Shown piece by piece: positions 34,284 to 43,068 of a stretch of 64,000 nt of DNA. A model generated the notes under the pieces. The model ran no database searches and was not told the origin of the DNA. It worked only from the letters and a program-made list of their open reading frames with translations. Every line of letters starts with the position of its first letter. The stretch's first letter is position 1. Location of the stretch: contig NZ_LN648875.1 in the NCBI RefSeq assembly GCF_000826185.2, positions 1,050,356 through 1,114,355 of the forward strand. The letters run 5' to 3'. A program made the translations under genes and the position numbers. Origin of the DNA: Microbacterium gorillae (GTDB lineage: Bacteria > Actinomycetota > Actinomycetes > Actinomycetales > Microbacteriaceae).

Positions 34284-35450
34284 CTATACGTCGTAGTCCA
34301 CGGCCACACGGTCGCTGGTGGGGTGCGACTGGCAGGTCAGCACGTACCCGCGCTCGAGCTCGTCCGGCTCCAGGGCGTAGTTCTCCGTCATCCGGACGGA
34401 CCCGCTCAGCACCCGCGCCCGGCAGGTCCCGCACACGCCGCCGGAGCAGGCGTACGGCACATCCGCGCGCACCCGCAGCGCGGCGGTGAGGATGGACTCG
34501 TTCGCGCTGACCGGGCTCTGCACCGTCGTGGACTGCCCGTCCAGCGTCACGTCGATCGCAACGGTGGGTTCGCCCTCACGCACCTCGACCGGACGCGGCG
34601 TCGTCGGCCCCCCGCTGTTCTCCCCCGCCGAGAACAGCTCGTACCGGACGTGCCCGGAATCCACGCCCAGATCCGCGAGAGTGTCCCGGCACAGTTGCAC
34701 GAGCTCCAGCGGTCCGCAGAGGAACCACTCGTCCACGGTCGCCGGCAGCACGAGCCGGTCGAAGATCGTCCTGAGGCGCTCCTCGTCGATCCGACCGGAC
34801 AGCACCGGTGCCGCGCGCTGCTCCCGCGAGAGCACGTGGTGCAGCACGAACCGGGTCGGGTAGCGGTCCTTCAGGTCGGCCAGCTCCTCCACGAACATCA
34901 CATTCGTCGAGGACCGGTTCGTGTACAGCAGCGTGAACCGGCTGGTCTCCGACCGCGCCAGCACGGCCGTGGCGAGAGCCATCAGCGGGGTGATCCCGGA
35001 TCCGGCCGCGACGCCCACGACGTGCGCGTCGTCGAGGTCGGCGAGCGTGGAGGTGAACGCGCCCTGCGGACTCATCACGTCGATGCGGTCGCCGACGGCG
35101 AGGTCCGTCTGCGCCCACGTCGAGAACAGCCCGCCGTGGTCACGTTTGATGCCGATGCTCAGGCGTCCGGGCTCAGGTGGACGGCACAGCGAGTACGACC
35201 GCCGCAGCTCATGTCCCTCCAGCGTGGTTCGCAGTGCGACGTACTGGCCGGGCAGGTAGTCGTACTCCCCAGCGAGCTCGTCCGGCACCGCGAACGTCAC
35301 CTCCACCGCGTCCTCGGTGAGCGGACGAACCGTGGACACCGCGAGTTCGTGGAACCGCGCGCGCCGCCGCGGGCTCCCGCTGCCACCCACGGCGGTGTTC
35401 AGCAGGGCGTCGGCGATGCGCTCGGTGTCGTTGAAAGTGGTGTCCGGCAT
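34284..35450 (-). CDS. paaE: Phenylacetyl-CoA epoxidase reductase subunit
   Basis: 388 residues. FAD-binding reductase domain (LPGQYVALRTTLEGHELRRSYSLCRPPEPG, residues ~65-94), NAD domain (VVGVAAGSGITPLMALATAVLA), and a C-terminal plant-type 2Fe-2S ferredoxin (YACSGGVCGTCRARVLSG... LTCQSH; four Cys). It passes NADPH electrons to the di-iron PaaA. ATG 35450 overlaps the preceding mini-ORF stop as TGATG. Part of the paaABCDE block. Confidence 0.93.
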   Translation of the reverse strand: MPDTTFNDTERIADALLNTAVGGSGSPRRRARFHELAVSTVRPLTEDAVEVTFAVPDELAGEYDYLPGQYVALRTTLEGHELRRSYSLCRPPEPGRLSIGIKRDHGGLFSTWAQTDLAVGDRIDVMSPQGAFTSTLADLDDAHVVGVAAGSGITPLMALATAVLARSETSRFTLLYTNRSSTNVMFVEELADLKDRYPTRFVLHHVLSREQRAAPVLSGRIDEERLRTIFDRLVLPATVDEWFLCGPLELVQLCRDTLADLGVDSGHVRYELFSAGENSGGPTTPRPVEVREGEPTVAIDVTLDGQSTTVQSPVSANESILTAALRVRADVPYACSGGVCGTCRARVLSGSVRMTENYALEPDELERGYVLTCQSHPTSDRVAVDYDV

Positions 35451-35512
35451 CAGTGCACACCCCCTTCCGCACGGTGAGCGGCCGAAACGACGAAGCGCTC
35501 AGGGACGTTCAT
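35450..35512 (-). CDS. Mini-ORF (20 codons) between paaD and paaE
   Basis: Peptide MNVPERFVVS then AAHRAEGGVH. It overlaps the paaD stop as TGATG at one end and the paaE start as TGATG at the other. The 11-nt string GTGCACTGATG occurs at both junctions, so its last two codons and stop (VH*) repeat those of paaD (KVH*). A GGAAGGGGG just inside its 3' end is the probable ribosome site of paaE. Confidence 0.45.
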   Translation of the reverse strand: MNVPERFVVSAAHRAEGGVH

Positions 35513-36000
35513 CAGTGCACCTTGAAGTGGTCGAAGGGTTCGAGGCAATCTCGGCACTCGAACAAGGACTTGCAGGACGTGGACCCGAACCGCGACACCT
35601 CGCGGGTGTTGAGCGACCCGCACCGCGGACACCGCACCGCGAGCGCGAGCGGAATCGGACCACGCACCCGTGCCCGCCCGGTCGGCGGGGCGATGCCGTA
35701 CTCCTCGAGCTTGCGCTTGCCGTCCTCGCTCATCCAGTCGGTGGTCCACGCCGGCGACAGCACCAGGTCGACTCGCACGTGCGCGAAGCCGGCGGCCGCG
35801 AGCGCGAGTTCCACGTCGTCGCGGATCGTGTCCATCGCCGGGCACCCGGAGTACGTCGGCGTGATCGTCGCCACGAGGGTCTCCCCTTCGGCGCGCACGG
35901 AGCGCAGCACGCCGAGGTCCGCGATCGTCAGGACCGGGACCTCCGGGTCCACGACCGCCGCGGCCACCTCCCACGCGCGGGACTCCACCGAGCTGAGCAT
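35512..36000 (-). CDS. paaD: Phenylacetyl-CoA epoxidase-associated protein PaaD (iron-sulfur maturation-like)
   Basis: 162 residues. N-terminal DUF59/MIP18-type domain (VVDPEVPVLTIADLGVLRSV... TPTYSGCPAMDTI with the conserved Cys). C-terminal zinc ribbon CPRCGSLNTREVSRFGSTSCKSLFECRDCLEPFDHFKVH. Needed for assembly of the epoxidase system in relatives. ATG 36000 overlaps the paaC stop as TGATG. Confidence 0.92.
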   Translation of the reverse strand: MLSSVESRAWEVAAAVVDPEVPVLTIADLGVLRSVRAEGETLVATITPTYSGCPAMDTIRDDVELALAAAGFAHVRVDLVLSPAWTTDWMSEDGKRKLEEYGIAPPTGRARVRGPIPLALAVRCPRCGSLNTREVSRFGSTSCKSLFECRDCLEPFDHFKVH

Positions 36001-36818
36001 CACCACGTCGCCCCCGGATGAGCTCGAGCGAGCACCTGCAGCTCCGCGAGCGCGAAGCCCAGCGCGGGATGATGCACGCCGCGCCGGCCGCCGGCGCTGG
36101 AGGGCGGAACCTCCGGCATCGCGAGGTCCGCTTCACCGAGGACCGCGGCGAGCACACCGTCCACCGGCGCGCGCAGCTCCGAGGGTCGCACCGCCGCACC
36201 CTCGAGGCGCGCGATCAGTTCATCGTCGCGGAACAGCTCGTCCAGGAACGGCCACACGTCCGTCAGCGCCTGCGTCATCCGCTCCCGCGAGTAGTCGGTG
36301 CCGTCGGCCAGGCGCAGCGTCCACTGCACGGCGTGATCGCGGTGGTACTCCACCTCGCGGACCGCCTTCGCGGCGATCGCGGCGATCGTCCCATCCGTCG
36401 AGGACATCAGCGCGCCGTACAGCGCGAACAGGTACGACGAGGCCAGCAGCTGCCGCGCGATGGTGTCGGCGAAGTCGCCCCGGGGCAGTTCGAACAACCA
36501 CGCGCTGCGGAAGTCCGGCTCGTCGCGGAAGTACGCCAGCTCGTCCTCGGTCCGGCCGTCGAACGTCCCGGCGTACCGCAGCAGCGAGCGCGCGTGACCG
36601 AGGAGGTCGAGCGCGATGTTCGCGAGGGCCACGTCCTCCTCCAGCTCCGGAGCCTTCGCCACCCAACCGGACAGCTGCTGCGACAGGATCAGGGCGTCAT
36701 CACCGAGCCGCAGCGCGTACTCCGCGATGTCGGCGCTGGTCGCGCGCCCTTCAGCTCCGACGTACTCGGCATCGAGCTCGATGTCCTCGACGGTGACGTG
36801 GATGGTTTCGTCACTCAC
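36000..36818 (-). CDS. paaC: Phenylacetyl-CoA epoxidase structural subunit PaaC
   Basis: 272 residues from GTG 36818. Ferritin-like helical bundle (ALRLGDDALILSQQLSGWVAKAPELEEDVALANIALDLLGHARSLL; VREVEYHRDHAVQWTLRLADGT). It supports PaaA in an A2C2 core and lacks the metal role. An in-frame GTG at 36872 that overlaps the paaB stop would add 18 residues of low-complexity sequence (TDSNAGVDVGVGGRAAP). I chose the shorter start, which overlaps the stop of a mini-ORF read in another frame. Confidence 0.9.
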   Translation of the reverse strand: MSDETIHVTVEDIELDAEYVGAEGRATSADIAEYALRLGDDALILSQQLSGWVAKAPELEEDVALANIALDLLGHARSLLRYAGTFDGRTEDELAYFRDEPDFRSAWLFELPRGDFADTIARQLLASSYLFALYGALMSSTDGTIAAIAAKAVREVEYHRDHAVQWTLRLADGTDYSRERMTQALTDVWPFLDELFRDDELIARLEGAAVRPSELRAPVDGVLAAVLGEADLAMPEVPPSSAGGRRGVHHPALGFALAELQVLARAHPGATW

Positions 36819-36859
36819 AGGTGCGGCGCGTCCACCCACACCGACATCGACGCCCGCAT
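36815..36859 (-). CDS. Mini-ORF (14 codons) between paaB and paaC
   Basis: Peptide MRASMSVWVDAPHL. It starts 9 nt after the paaB stop and its own stop overlaps the paaC GTG (GTGA). The stop context CACCTGTGA is the same as at the end of paaB, so its last three residues (PHL) equal those of paaB (VPHL). The same stretch can also be read as an in-frame extension of paaC, so this one is ambiguous. Confidence 0.35.
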   Translation of the reverse strand: MRASMSVWVDAPHL

Positions 36860-36868
36860 TGGAATCAG

Positions 36869-37174
36869 TCACAGGTGGGGCACCCCCTCGGCGGCGGTGT
36901 AGTACTTCGCGTGCCGGTAGTTCTTGCCGGCCGGGCTCTCGAAGAACGCACCCTTCGCGTCCGGATCGCTCGTCGTGATCGCGTCGGAAGGCACGACCCA
37001 GATGCTCGTGCCCTCGTTGCGGCGCGTGTAGAGGTCGCGGGCGTTGCGCAGCGCGAGCTCCGCGTCCGGCGCATGCAGGGATCCGGCGTGGACGTGACTG
37101 AGGCCACGATTCGCGCGAACGAACACCTCCCACAGTGGCCAGGTCTCTTGCGGCGATGCTCCCGGAGTCGTCAT
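36869..37174 (-). CDS. paaB: Phenylacetyl-CoA epoxidase subunit PaaB
   Basis: 101 residues. WPLWEVFVRANRGLSHVHAGSLHAPDAELALRNARDLYTRRNEGTSIWVVPSDAI is characteristic of PaaB, the small subunit that bridges the catalytic core. ATG 37174 overlaps the preceding mini-ORF stop (ATGA). Length typical. Confidence 0.95.
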   Translation of the reverse strand: MTTPGASPQETWPLWEVFVRANRGLSHVHAGSLHAPDAELALRNARDLYTRRNEGTSIWVVPSDAITTSDPDAKGAFFESPAGKNYRHAKYYTAAEGVPHL

Positions 37175-37218
37175 CTCACGGCCCCTTTCGCCGACACGCG
37201 AGCTCCCTGCGGAGTCAT
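37171..37218 (-). CDS. Mini-ORF (15 codons) between paaA and paaB
   Basis: Peptide [15 protein letters not shown]. It starts in TGATG overlap with the paaA stop and ends in ATGA overlap with the paaB start. Its first residues (MTPQGA) resemble the start of PaaB (MTTPGAS). The string AAAGGGG inside it lies at ribosome-site distance from the paaB ATG. Confidence 0.45.
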   Translation of the reverse strand: MTPQGARVSAKGAVR

Positions 37219-38282
37219 CACGCCACCTCCCGCTGATCCATGCGCTTCGCGGCATACGCCGCCGCGGCCTCGCGGACCCAGGCGCCCTCCTCATGCGCGA
37301 CCCGACGGTTGCGCACCCGCTCGGTGTTCATCGGTCCACGGCCGGCGAGCACCTCGTGGAACTCGGTCCAGTCGATCTCGGACGTGTGCCACTGCTGCGC
37401 GTCCTCATCCCACCGCAGTTCCGGATCCGGCAACGTCACACCGAGGATCTCCGCCTGCGGCACCAGCATGCCGATGAAGCGCTGGCGCAGCTCATCGTTG
37501 GAGAACCGCTTGATCTTCCACGCCATGGACTGCGCGGAGTTCGGCGACGAGTCATCGGGGGGTCCGAACATCATCAGGCTCGGCCAGTACCAGCGGTTCA
37601 CCGCGTCCTGCGCCATCTGCCGCTGCGCGTCGGTGCCGCGCATGAGCGACAGCAGGATCTCGAACCCCTGCCGCTGGTGGAACGACTCCTCCTTGCAGAT
37701 CCGCACCATCGCCCGCCCGTACGGACCGTACGACGCCCGGCACAGCGGCACCTGGTTGCAGATCGCGGCGCCGTCCACGAGCCAGCCGATCGCGCCCATA
37801 TCCGCCCACGTCGGCGTCGGGTAGTTGAAGATCGAGGAGTACCGCGCGCGTCCCTCGATCAGCTGGGTCGTCATCTCGTCCCGGGTGATGCCGAGCGTCT
37901 GGGCGGCGGAATAGAGGTACAGCCCGTGGCCGACCTCGTCCTGCACCTTCGCCAGCAGGATCGCTTTGCGTTTCAGCGACGGCGCGCGGCTGATCCAGTT
38001 GCCCTCCGGCTGCATGCCGATGATCTCGGAGTGGGCGTGCTGGGAGATCTGCCGGATCAGCGTCTTGCGGTACGCCGCCGGCATCCAGTCGCGCGGCTCG
38101 ATGCGCTGCTCGGCGGCGATCAGCGCGTCGAAGACGGCCTGCTCGTCGGCGTCCGTCAGGGGTTGGAGCTGATTCACATCAGAGGTCGTGGCCGACTCCC
38201 CGTTGTTCTTCGCAACGCTGCGTCCGGCGTTCTCATCAGAGGTCATCATCGACACCTCGTTTCCACGATCGTCCTTCGTCAT
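37218..38282 (-). CDS. paaA: Phenylacetyl-CoA epoxidase catalytic subunit PaaA
   Basis: 354 residues. Di-iron ligands in [20 protein letters not shown] (E-x2-H) and [17 protein letters not shown] (E-x2-H). [36 protein letters not shown] is the PaaA signature. It epoxidises the ring of phenylacetyl-CoA with O2. The N-terminus is about 50 residues longer than in E. coli; the start overlaps the paaK stop (TGATG), while a second start at 38246-38249 ([11 protein letters not shown]) may be the original one, since the two begin alike (MTKDDRG and MTSDENAG). Confidence 0.95.
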   Translation of the reverse strand: MTKDDRGNEVSMMTSDENAGRSVAKNNGESATTSDVNQLQPLTDADEQAVFDALIAAEQRIEPRDWMPAAYRKTLIRQISQHAHSEIIGMQPEGNWISRAPSLKRKAILLAKVQDEVGHGLYLYSAAQTLGITRDEMTTQLIEGRARYSSIFNYPTPTWADMGAIGWLVDGAAICNQVPLCRASYGPYGRAMVRICKEESFHQRQGFEILLSLMRGTDAQRQMAQDAVNRWYWPSLMMFGPPDDSSPNSAQSMAWKIKRFSNDELRQRFIGMLVPQAEILGVTLPDPELRWDEDAQQWHTSEIDWTEFHEVLAGRGPMNTERVRNRRVAHEEGAWVREAAAAYAAKRMDQREVA

Positions 38283-39592
38283 CAGGGTACGTCCGTCCCG
38301 ACGGGTCGGTCGCGGAGATCGCGCAACCGCTGCAACTTGCCCTCACTGCGCGGCAGCTCGCCGGGTTCGGCGATCACGACGGCGACGGACGCGCCGATGT
38401 GCGCCTTGATCCGCTGCCGCAGCACCTCGGCGGCGGCCTCGCACGTGGCGCGGTCGAGGTCCGGATGCCGCTCGACGCGAGCGGTCAGAGCGTCCAGGTG
38501 CCCCTCCCGCGTCAGTTCCAGCACGAAGTGCGGCGTCAGCTGCTCGATGCCGAGCACCAGCTCCTCGATCTGGGTCGGGAACAGGTTCACGCCGCGCAGG
38601 ATGATCATGTCGTCATCGCGCCCGGTGATCTTCTCGATGCGCCGGAACGCCGGGAACGCCGTTCCCGGCAGCAGCCGCGTGAGGTCCCGCGTGCGGTAGC
38701 GGATGATCGGGAACGCCTCCTTGGTCAGCGACGTGAACACGAGCTCACCGATCTCGCCCGGAGCCGTGGGCTCGCCGGTCTCCGGGTCGATGGTCTCGGC
38801 CAGGAAGTGGTCCTCCCACACGTGCGGGCCGTCCTTCGTCGTGACGGACTCGTTCGCGACACCCGGACCCATCACCTCACTGAGGCCATAGATGTCCACG
38901 GCGTCCAGGTCGAGCTTCCGCTCGATCTCCAGGCGCAGTTCGTTCGTCCACGGCTCCGCGCCGAGCACGGCGATCCGCAGCGACGAGGACCGCGGATCCA
39001 TCCCGGCGGCCACCATCCCGTCCGCGATCGTGAGCAGGTAGCTCGGCGTGCACATGATGACCTCGGGCTCGAAGTCACGGATCAGTTGCACCTGTCGGGC
39101 GGTCTGACCGCCGGACATCGGAATCACCGTCGCGCCCAGGCGCTCAACGCCCGCGTGCGCACCGAGACCGCCGGTGAACAGGCCATAGCCGTACGCATTG
39201 TGGACCTTCATCCCGGGTTGCACACCGGAGGCCCGCAGGGATCGGGCGACGAGGTCGGCCCAGCGGTCCAGATCCCCCGCCGTGTACCCGACGACGGTGG
39301 CGCGACCGGTCGTCCCACTGGAGGCGTGGATGCGCCGGACATCCGCCATGGGCACCGCGAACATGCCGAACGGGTACGTCTCGCGCAGGTCCGCTTTCGT
39401 CGTGAACGGCAGGCGCGCGACGTCGGCGAGGGTCCGGACGTCCTCCGGCGCGACGCCGGCGGCGTCGAACTTCTCGCGGTACCGCGGAACGTTGCGGTAG
39501 GCGTGCTCCACGCTCCAGCGCAACCGCTCGAGCTGGACGGCCTCCAGCTCATCACGGTCGATCGTGTCGATGTCAACAGGCTCGAACTCCAT
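38282..39592 (-). CDS. paaK: Phenylacetate-CoA ligase
   Basis: 436 residues. AMP loop [17 protein letters not shown] (~90-106), Y/S-rich [24 protein letters not shown] and [24 protein letters not shown], with a final Lys in [15 protein letters not shown]. It activates phenylacetate to phenylacetyl-CoA, the entry point for free acid. ATG 39592 overlaps the thioesterase stop; AGGAG is directly upstream. Family length typical (~437). Confidence 0.94.
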   Translation of the reverse strand: MEFEPVDIDTIDRDELEAVQLERLRWSVEHAYRNVPRYREKFDAAGVAPEDVRTLADVARLPFTTKADLRETYPFGMFAVPMADVRRIHASSGTTGRATVVGYTAGDLDRWADLVARSLRASGVQPGMKVHNAYGYGLFTGGLGAHAGVERLGATVIPMSGGQTARQVQLIRDFEPEVIMCTPSYLLTIADGMVAAGMDPRSSSLRIAVLGAEPWTNELRLEIERKLDLDAVDIYGLSEVMGPGVANESVTTKDGPHVWEDHFLAETIDPETGEPTAPGEIGELVFTSLTKEAFPIIRYRTRDLTRLLPGTAFPAFRRIEKITGRDDDMIILRGVNLFPTQIEELVLGIEQLTPHFVLELTREGHLDALTARVERHPDLDRATCEAAAEVLRQRIKAHIGASVAVVIAEPGELPRSEGKLQRLRDLRDRPVGTDVP

Positions 39593-40032
39593 CACTCCTC
39601 CGTCGGATAGGTGCGGTTCGTGGTCACCGAGCGGCCGCGGAACTCCGCGACCACCTCGTCCGACGCGTCCGAGACGGTGACGTCGTAGAGCCCGGTGCGC
39701 TTCGAGCGCGAGCGCCGGTTGGCCCGGGCGGTGAGCACGTCCCCGGCGCCGGTGGACCGCAGGAACGTGATGTCGGCCCCGGCCGCGACGGTGATCCGTT
39801 CGTCCTCATTGCAGGCGATCGCGAACGCGGTGTCGGCGAGCGCGAACACCAGGCCGCCGTGGGTGATGCCGAAGCCATTGAGCATGTCGTCGCGGACCGT
39901 CATCCGCACGACGGCTTCCCCCGGTGCGTAGCTGACCACGCTGATGCCGAGCGACTCCGACGCGGCGTCGTTCGCCAGCATTCGGGCGATCGGGTCTGCG
40001 GTCTCCGGAACACTCATCTCAGGATCACTCAT
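39592..40032 (-). CDS. paaI: Hydroxyphenylacetyl-CoA thioesterase
   Basis: 146 residues, hotdog fold. Active-site helix HGGLVFALADTAFAIACN (~62-79) with the catalytic Asp. It clears CoA from dead-end intermediates. The first 10 codons are a tandem repeat of the start: ATGAGTGATCCTGAG then ATGAGTGTTCCGGAG, giving MSDPEMSVPE. The first ATG overlaps the paaZ stop (ATGA), while the second may have been the ancestral start. Confidence 0.9.
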   Translation of the reverse strand: MSDPEMSVPETADPIARMLANDAASESLGISVVSYAPGEAVVRMTVRDDMLNGFGITHGGLVFALADTAFAIACNEDERITVAAGADITFLRSTGAGDVLTARANRRSRSKRTGLYDVTVSDASDEVVAEFRGRSVTTNRTYPTEE

Positions 40033-42092
40033 CGGTCCTCCTTCGACACCAGCGTGAGCACGTCGTATGTCGCCACGATCTCGCCGTTCTGGTTGTGGAT
40101 CACCGCGTCCCATCGGACCTCGCCGTACTCGTCGGTCTCCCGCGGCGTGATCTGCTTCGCGGTGAGCGTGACGCGGATGGCATCACCCGGCGAGACGGGC
40201 GTGATGAAGCGCAGGTTCTCCAGGCCGTAGTTGGCCAGCACGGGTCCCGGATCGGGGTCCACGAACAGTCCCGCCGCCCACGACACCAGCAGATAGCCGT
40301 GCGCGACCCGACCCGGGAAGAACGGGTTCGCGGCAGCGGCCTCCTCGTCGGTGTGGGCGTAGAACGTGTCGCCGGTGAACTCGGCGAAGTGGGCGATGTC
40401 ATCGAGCGTGACGGGACGAAGCGCGGACGCGAACTGGTCACCGATCCGCAGCGTCTGCAGCGACCGGCGGAACGGATGACCCTCCTGCCGGACCTCCGCG
40501 CCGGGGTGCCAGACGCCGGTCAGCGCGGTGAGCACCCGCGGTGAGCCCTGGATCGCGGTGCGCTGCATGTAGTGCAGCACCGCCCGGATCCCACCCAGCT
40601 CCTCGCCGCCACCCGCGCGTCCCGGTCCGCCGTGCACGAGGTGCGGCACCGGAGAGCCGTGGCCGGTGGAGGTCCGCGCGTCGTCGCGGTCAAGGACGAG
40701 CACGCGGCCGTTGTACGCGGCGACGCCGGACACGAGCGCGGTGACGACGTCCGTGTCGGCACTGGCGACCGAGGTCACCAGTGACCCGCCACCGCGCTGC
40801 ACGAGCGCGACGGCGTCCTCGACGGCCCGATACGGCAGCACTGAGGTGACCGGGCCGAACGCCTCGATCTCGTGCGCCGCGTCCGGGGTCTCGGCGCCGA
40901 AGCCGATCACCATCGGAGCGAGGAAGGCGCCGTCATCGGCGGGCCCGACCGTCCCGTCGGCGCGGGTGACGTCGGGCACCGTGACATCGCCGATCAGGGC
41001 GGTGCCGCCGGCGGCGAGCAGGCGGTCCACTGCGGAGACGACCTCGGCCCGCTGCGCGAGCGAGACGAGGGGACCCATCGTCACGGATTCGTCGTGCGGG
41101 TCACCGACGACCACGCGCTGAGCGATCCGATCGCGCAGCGCGGCCACGACCTCCTCGACCCGGTCAGCGGGAACGATGGCGCGACGGATCGCCGTGCATT
41201 TCTGTCCGGCCTTGGTGGTCAGCTCGACGAACAGCTGCTTGACGTACGCCTCGAACTCCGGAGTGTCCGGGGTCGCGTCCGGGCCGAGCACGGAGGCGTT
41301 GATCGAGTCGGTCTCGCTGGTGAACCGCACGCCGCCCGTCTGCACGGCGGCGTGGTCCCGCAGTTTCGCGGCCGTCGTCGCGGAACCGGTGAACGCGACC
41401 GTGTCCCCCAGACGGAGGTGCTCGAACAGATCCGGCACCGAACCGGACACCAGTTGCAGCGTCCCGGCGGGAAGGAGTCCGGACTCCACCAGGATCCGCA
41501 CCCATGCTTCGGCCACGTACGCGGTCGGCGTCGCGGGCTTCACGACCGTGGGGACACCGGCCAGGAACGCCGGTGCGAATTTCTCCAGCGCACCCCACAC
41601 CGGAAAGTTGAACGCATTGATCTGCACGGCCACGCCGGGCAACGAGGTGTAGATATGCCGACCGAGGAATGAGCCGTCCTTCGACAGCGGCTCGACCGGT
41701 CCGTCCAGGTGGACGCGGCCGTTCTCGAGCTCACGACGCCCCTTGGACGAGTACGTGAACAGCACACCGATCCCGCCGTCCACGTCCACGAGCGAATCGC
41801 GCAGCGTCGCACCGGCGCTCTTGCTCAGTTCGTACAGCTCACTCTTGCGCTCGGTGAGGGCGGCACCGAACTGCTTGAGCAGCACGGCCCGCTGGTGGAA
41901 CGTCAGCGCGGCCAGCGATTCCGTGCCCACGGTGCGCGCGTGCTCGAGGACGGCGGCCAGGTCCAGACCGGCGGTGCTGACGTGCGTGACCGGCTCGCCG
42001 GTGGACGAGTCCCGCACCACGACGGCTTCGGCCCCGGCGTCGGGGGTCCACCAGCCGTCGCGAACGTAGCTCGGCAGCACAGCGGGGCTCAT
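40029..42092 (-). CDS. paaZ: Bifunctional oxepin-CoA hydrolase / 3-oxo-5,6-dehydrosuberyl-CoA semialdehyde dehydrogenase
   Basis: 687 residues, the usual PaaZ length. The N-terminal aldehyde dehydrogenase (~1-520) has the nucleophile in LTTKAGQKCTAIRRAIVP and Rossmann residues in GDTVAFTGSATTAAKL. The C-terminal MaoC-type hydratase has DTFYAHTDEEAAAANPFFPGRVAHGYLLVSW (Asp/His dyad). It opens the oxepin ring and oxidises the aldehyde. ATG 42092 overlaps the stop of a 19-codon mini-ORF. Confidence 0.93.
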   Translation of the reverse strand: MSPAVLPSYVRDGWWTPDAGAEAVVVRDSSTGEPVTHVSTAGLDLAAVLEHARTVGTESLAALTFHQRAVLLKQFGAALTERKSELYELSKSAGATLRDSLVDVDGGIGVLFTYSSKGRRELENGRVHLDGPVEPLSKDGSFLGRHIYTSLPGVAVQINAFNFPVWGALEKFAPAFLAGVPTVVKPATPTAYVAEAWVRILVESGLLPAGTLQLVSGSVPDLFEHLRLGDTVAFTGSATTAAKLRDHAAVQTGGVRFTSETDSINASVLGPDATPDTPEFEAYVKQLFVELTTKAGQKCTAIRRAIVPADRVEEVVAALRDRIAQRVVVGDPHDESVTMGPLVSLAQRAEVVSAVDRLLAAGGTALIGDVTVPDVTRADGTVGPADDGAFLAPMVIGFGAETPDAAHEIEAFGPVTSVLPYRAVEDAVALVQRGGGSLVTSVASADTDVVTALVSGVAAYNGRVLVLDRDDARTSTGHGSPVPHLVHGGPGRAGGGEELGGIRAVLHYMQRTAIQGSPRVLTALTGVWHPGAEVRQEGHPFRRSLQTLRIGDQFASALRPVTLDDIAHFAEFTGDTFYAHTDEEAAAANPFFPGRVAHGYLLVSWAAGLFVDPDPGPVLANYGLENLRFITPVSPGDAIRVTLTAKQITPRETDEYGEVRWDAVIHNQNGEIVATYDVLTLVSKEDR

Positions 42093-42148
42093 GACTCACT
42101 CCCGTCGGAGAACCCGTGACGATCCCGACACAGCACCGCAGCGCTCAT
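42089..42148 (-). CDS. Mini-ORF (19 codons), chimera of the paaH end and paaZ start
   Basis: Peptide MSAAVLCRDRHGFSDGSES. It overlaps the paaH stop (ATGA) and the paaZ start (ATGA). Its last 30 nt (CACGGGTTC...GAGTCATGA) differ from the paaH end in two bases only (HGFYDWSES*). Its first six codons (MSAAVL) match the paaZ start (MSPAVL). It is the clearest case of a duplicated junction whose two copies have since diverged. Confidence 0.5.
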   Translation of the reverse strand: MSAAVLCRDRHGFSDGSES

Positions 42149-43068
42149 GACTCACTCCAGTCGTAGAACCCGTGCCCGGACTTGCGTCCGGTCTTTCCCT
42201 CATCCACCATCCGGCGCAGGATCTCGGGCGGCTCGAACCGATTGCCGAGCCGGCGCTGCAACTCCTCCGCGATCCCGAGCCGGACATCCAGCCCCACGAT
42301 GTCCGTCGTCCGCAGCGGACCGGTCGGGTGACGATAGCCGAGCTCCATCGCGGCGTCGATGTCGGCGGGCGACGCGACCCCCTCCTCGACCATGCGCATG
42401 GCTTCGAGTCCGAGCGCGACACCCAACCGGCTGGACGCGAAACCGGGTGCGTCCGCGACGATCACCGCACGTTTTCCGAGCGCGGCGACCCAGCCCGCAG
42501 CGCGATCGACCACCTCCGGCGCGGTCTCAGCTCCGTGCACGATCTCGACCAGGGCGGACGCCGGCACCGGGTTGAAGAAGTGCAGCCCGAGGAAGCGCTC
42601 CGGTCGCTTGACGGCCTCCGCCAGCGCTCCGATCGGCACCGATGACGTGTTCGTACCGATCACCGCATCCGGCCGAACCGTCGCGGAGACCCGACGCAGG
42701 GTGTCCTGCTTCAGCTCGACGTCCTCGGGCACCGCCTCGATGACGAGATCCGCATCCCGCAGCAGGCCGAGGTCGGTGCCGACGGACAGCTGCCCGCCGA
42801 GCTCACGCTCGTTCACGGTCGGATCCTTGCCCGCGGAGCGGGCCAGGGAGCCGAGCACGTTCGATCGGGCCCCGTCCGCGGACTCGTCGTCGCGCTCGAC
42901 GAGGACGACCCTCGCACCGGCGAGGAGGAACGCGTGCGCGATCCCGGACCCCATCCGCCCGCCACCGACGACGCCCACCGTGCGGGGAACTGCTGTCGCC
43001 TCACTCATGGTGCTCCGCCCCTCCGCCGACGGCGCCCCCGATCCGGGCACCGCTGCCTCCTCCGTCAT
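42145..43068 (-). CDS. paaH: 3-hydroxyadipyl-CoA (3-hydroxyacyl-CoA) dehydrogenase
   Basis: 307 residues. GVVGGGRMGSGIAHAFLLAGARVVLVERD (NAD loop, ~30-58), LHFFNPVPASALVEIVHG (catalytic His, ~159-176), C-terminal dimer domain ending KSGHGFYDWSES. It oxidises 3-hydroxyadipyl-CoA. ATG 43068 overlaps the paaF stop (ATGA). A second in-frame ATG at 43008 begins MSEATAVPRT, very like the first start MTEEAAVPGS, so the first 20 codons may be a duplicated start. Confidence 0.9.
   Translation of the reverse strand: MTEEAAVPGSGAPSAEGRSTMSEATAVPRTVGVVGGGRMGSGIAHAFLLAGARVVLVERDDESADGARSNVLGSLARSAGKDPTVNERELGGQLSVGTDLGLLRDADLVIEAVPEDVELKQDTLRRVSATVRPDAVIGTNTSSVPIGALAEAVKRPERFLGLHFFNPVPASALVEIVHGAETAPEVVDRAAGWVAALGKRAVIVADAPGFASSRLGVALGLEAMRMVEEGVASPADIDAAMELGYRHPTGPLRTTDIVGLDVRLGIAEELQRRLGNRFEPPEILRRMVDEGKTGRKSGHGFYDWSES

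Noticed and set aside
36000..36872. paaC starting at GTG 36872
   Set aside because: The extra 18 residues are low-complexity and the PaaC-like sequence starts only after GTG 36818. Kept as an alternative in the annotation.
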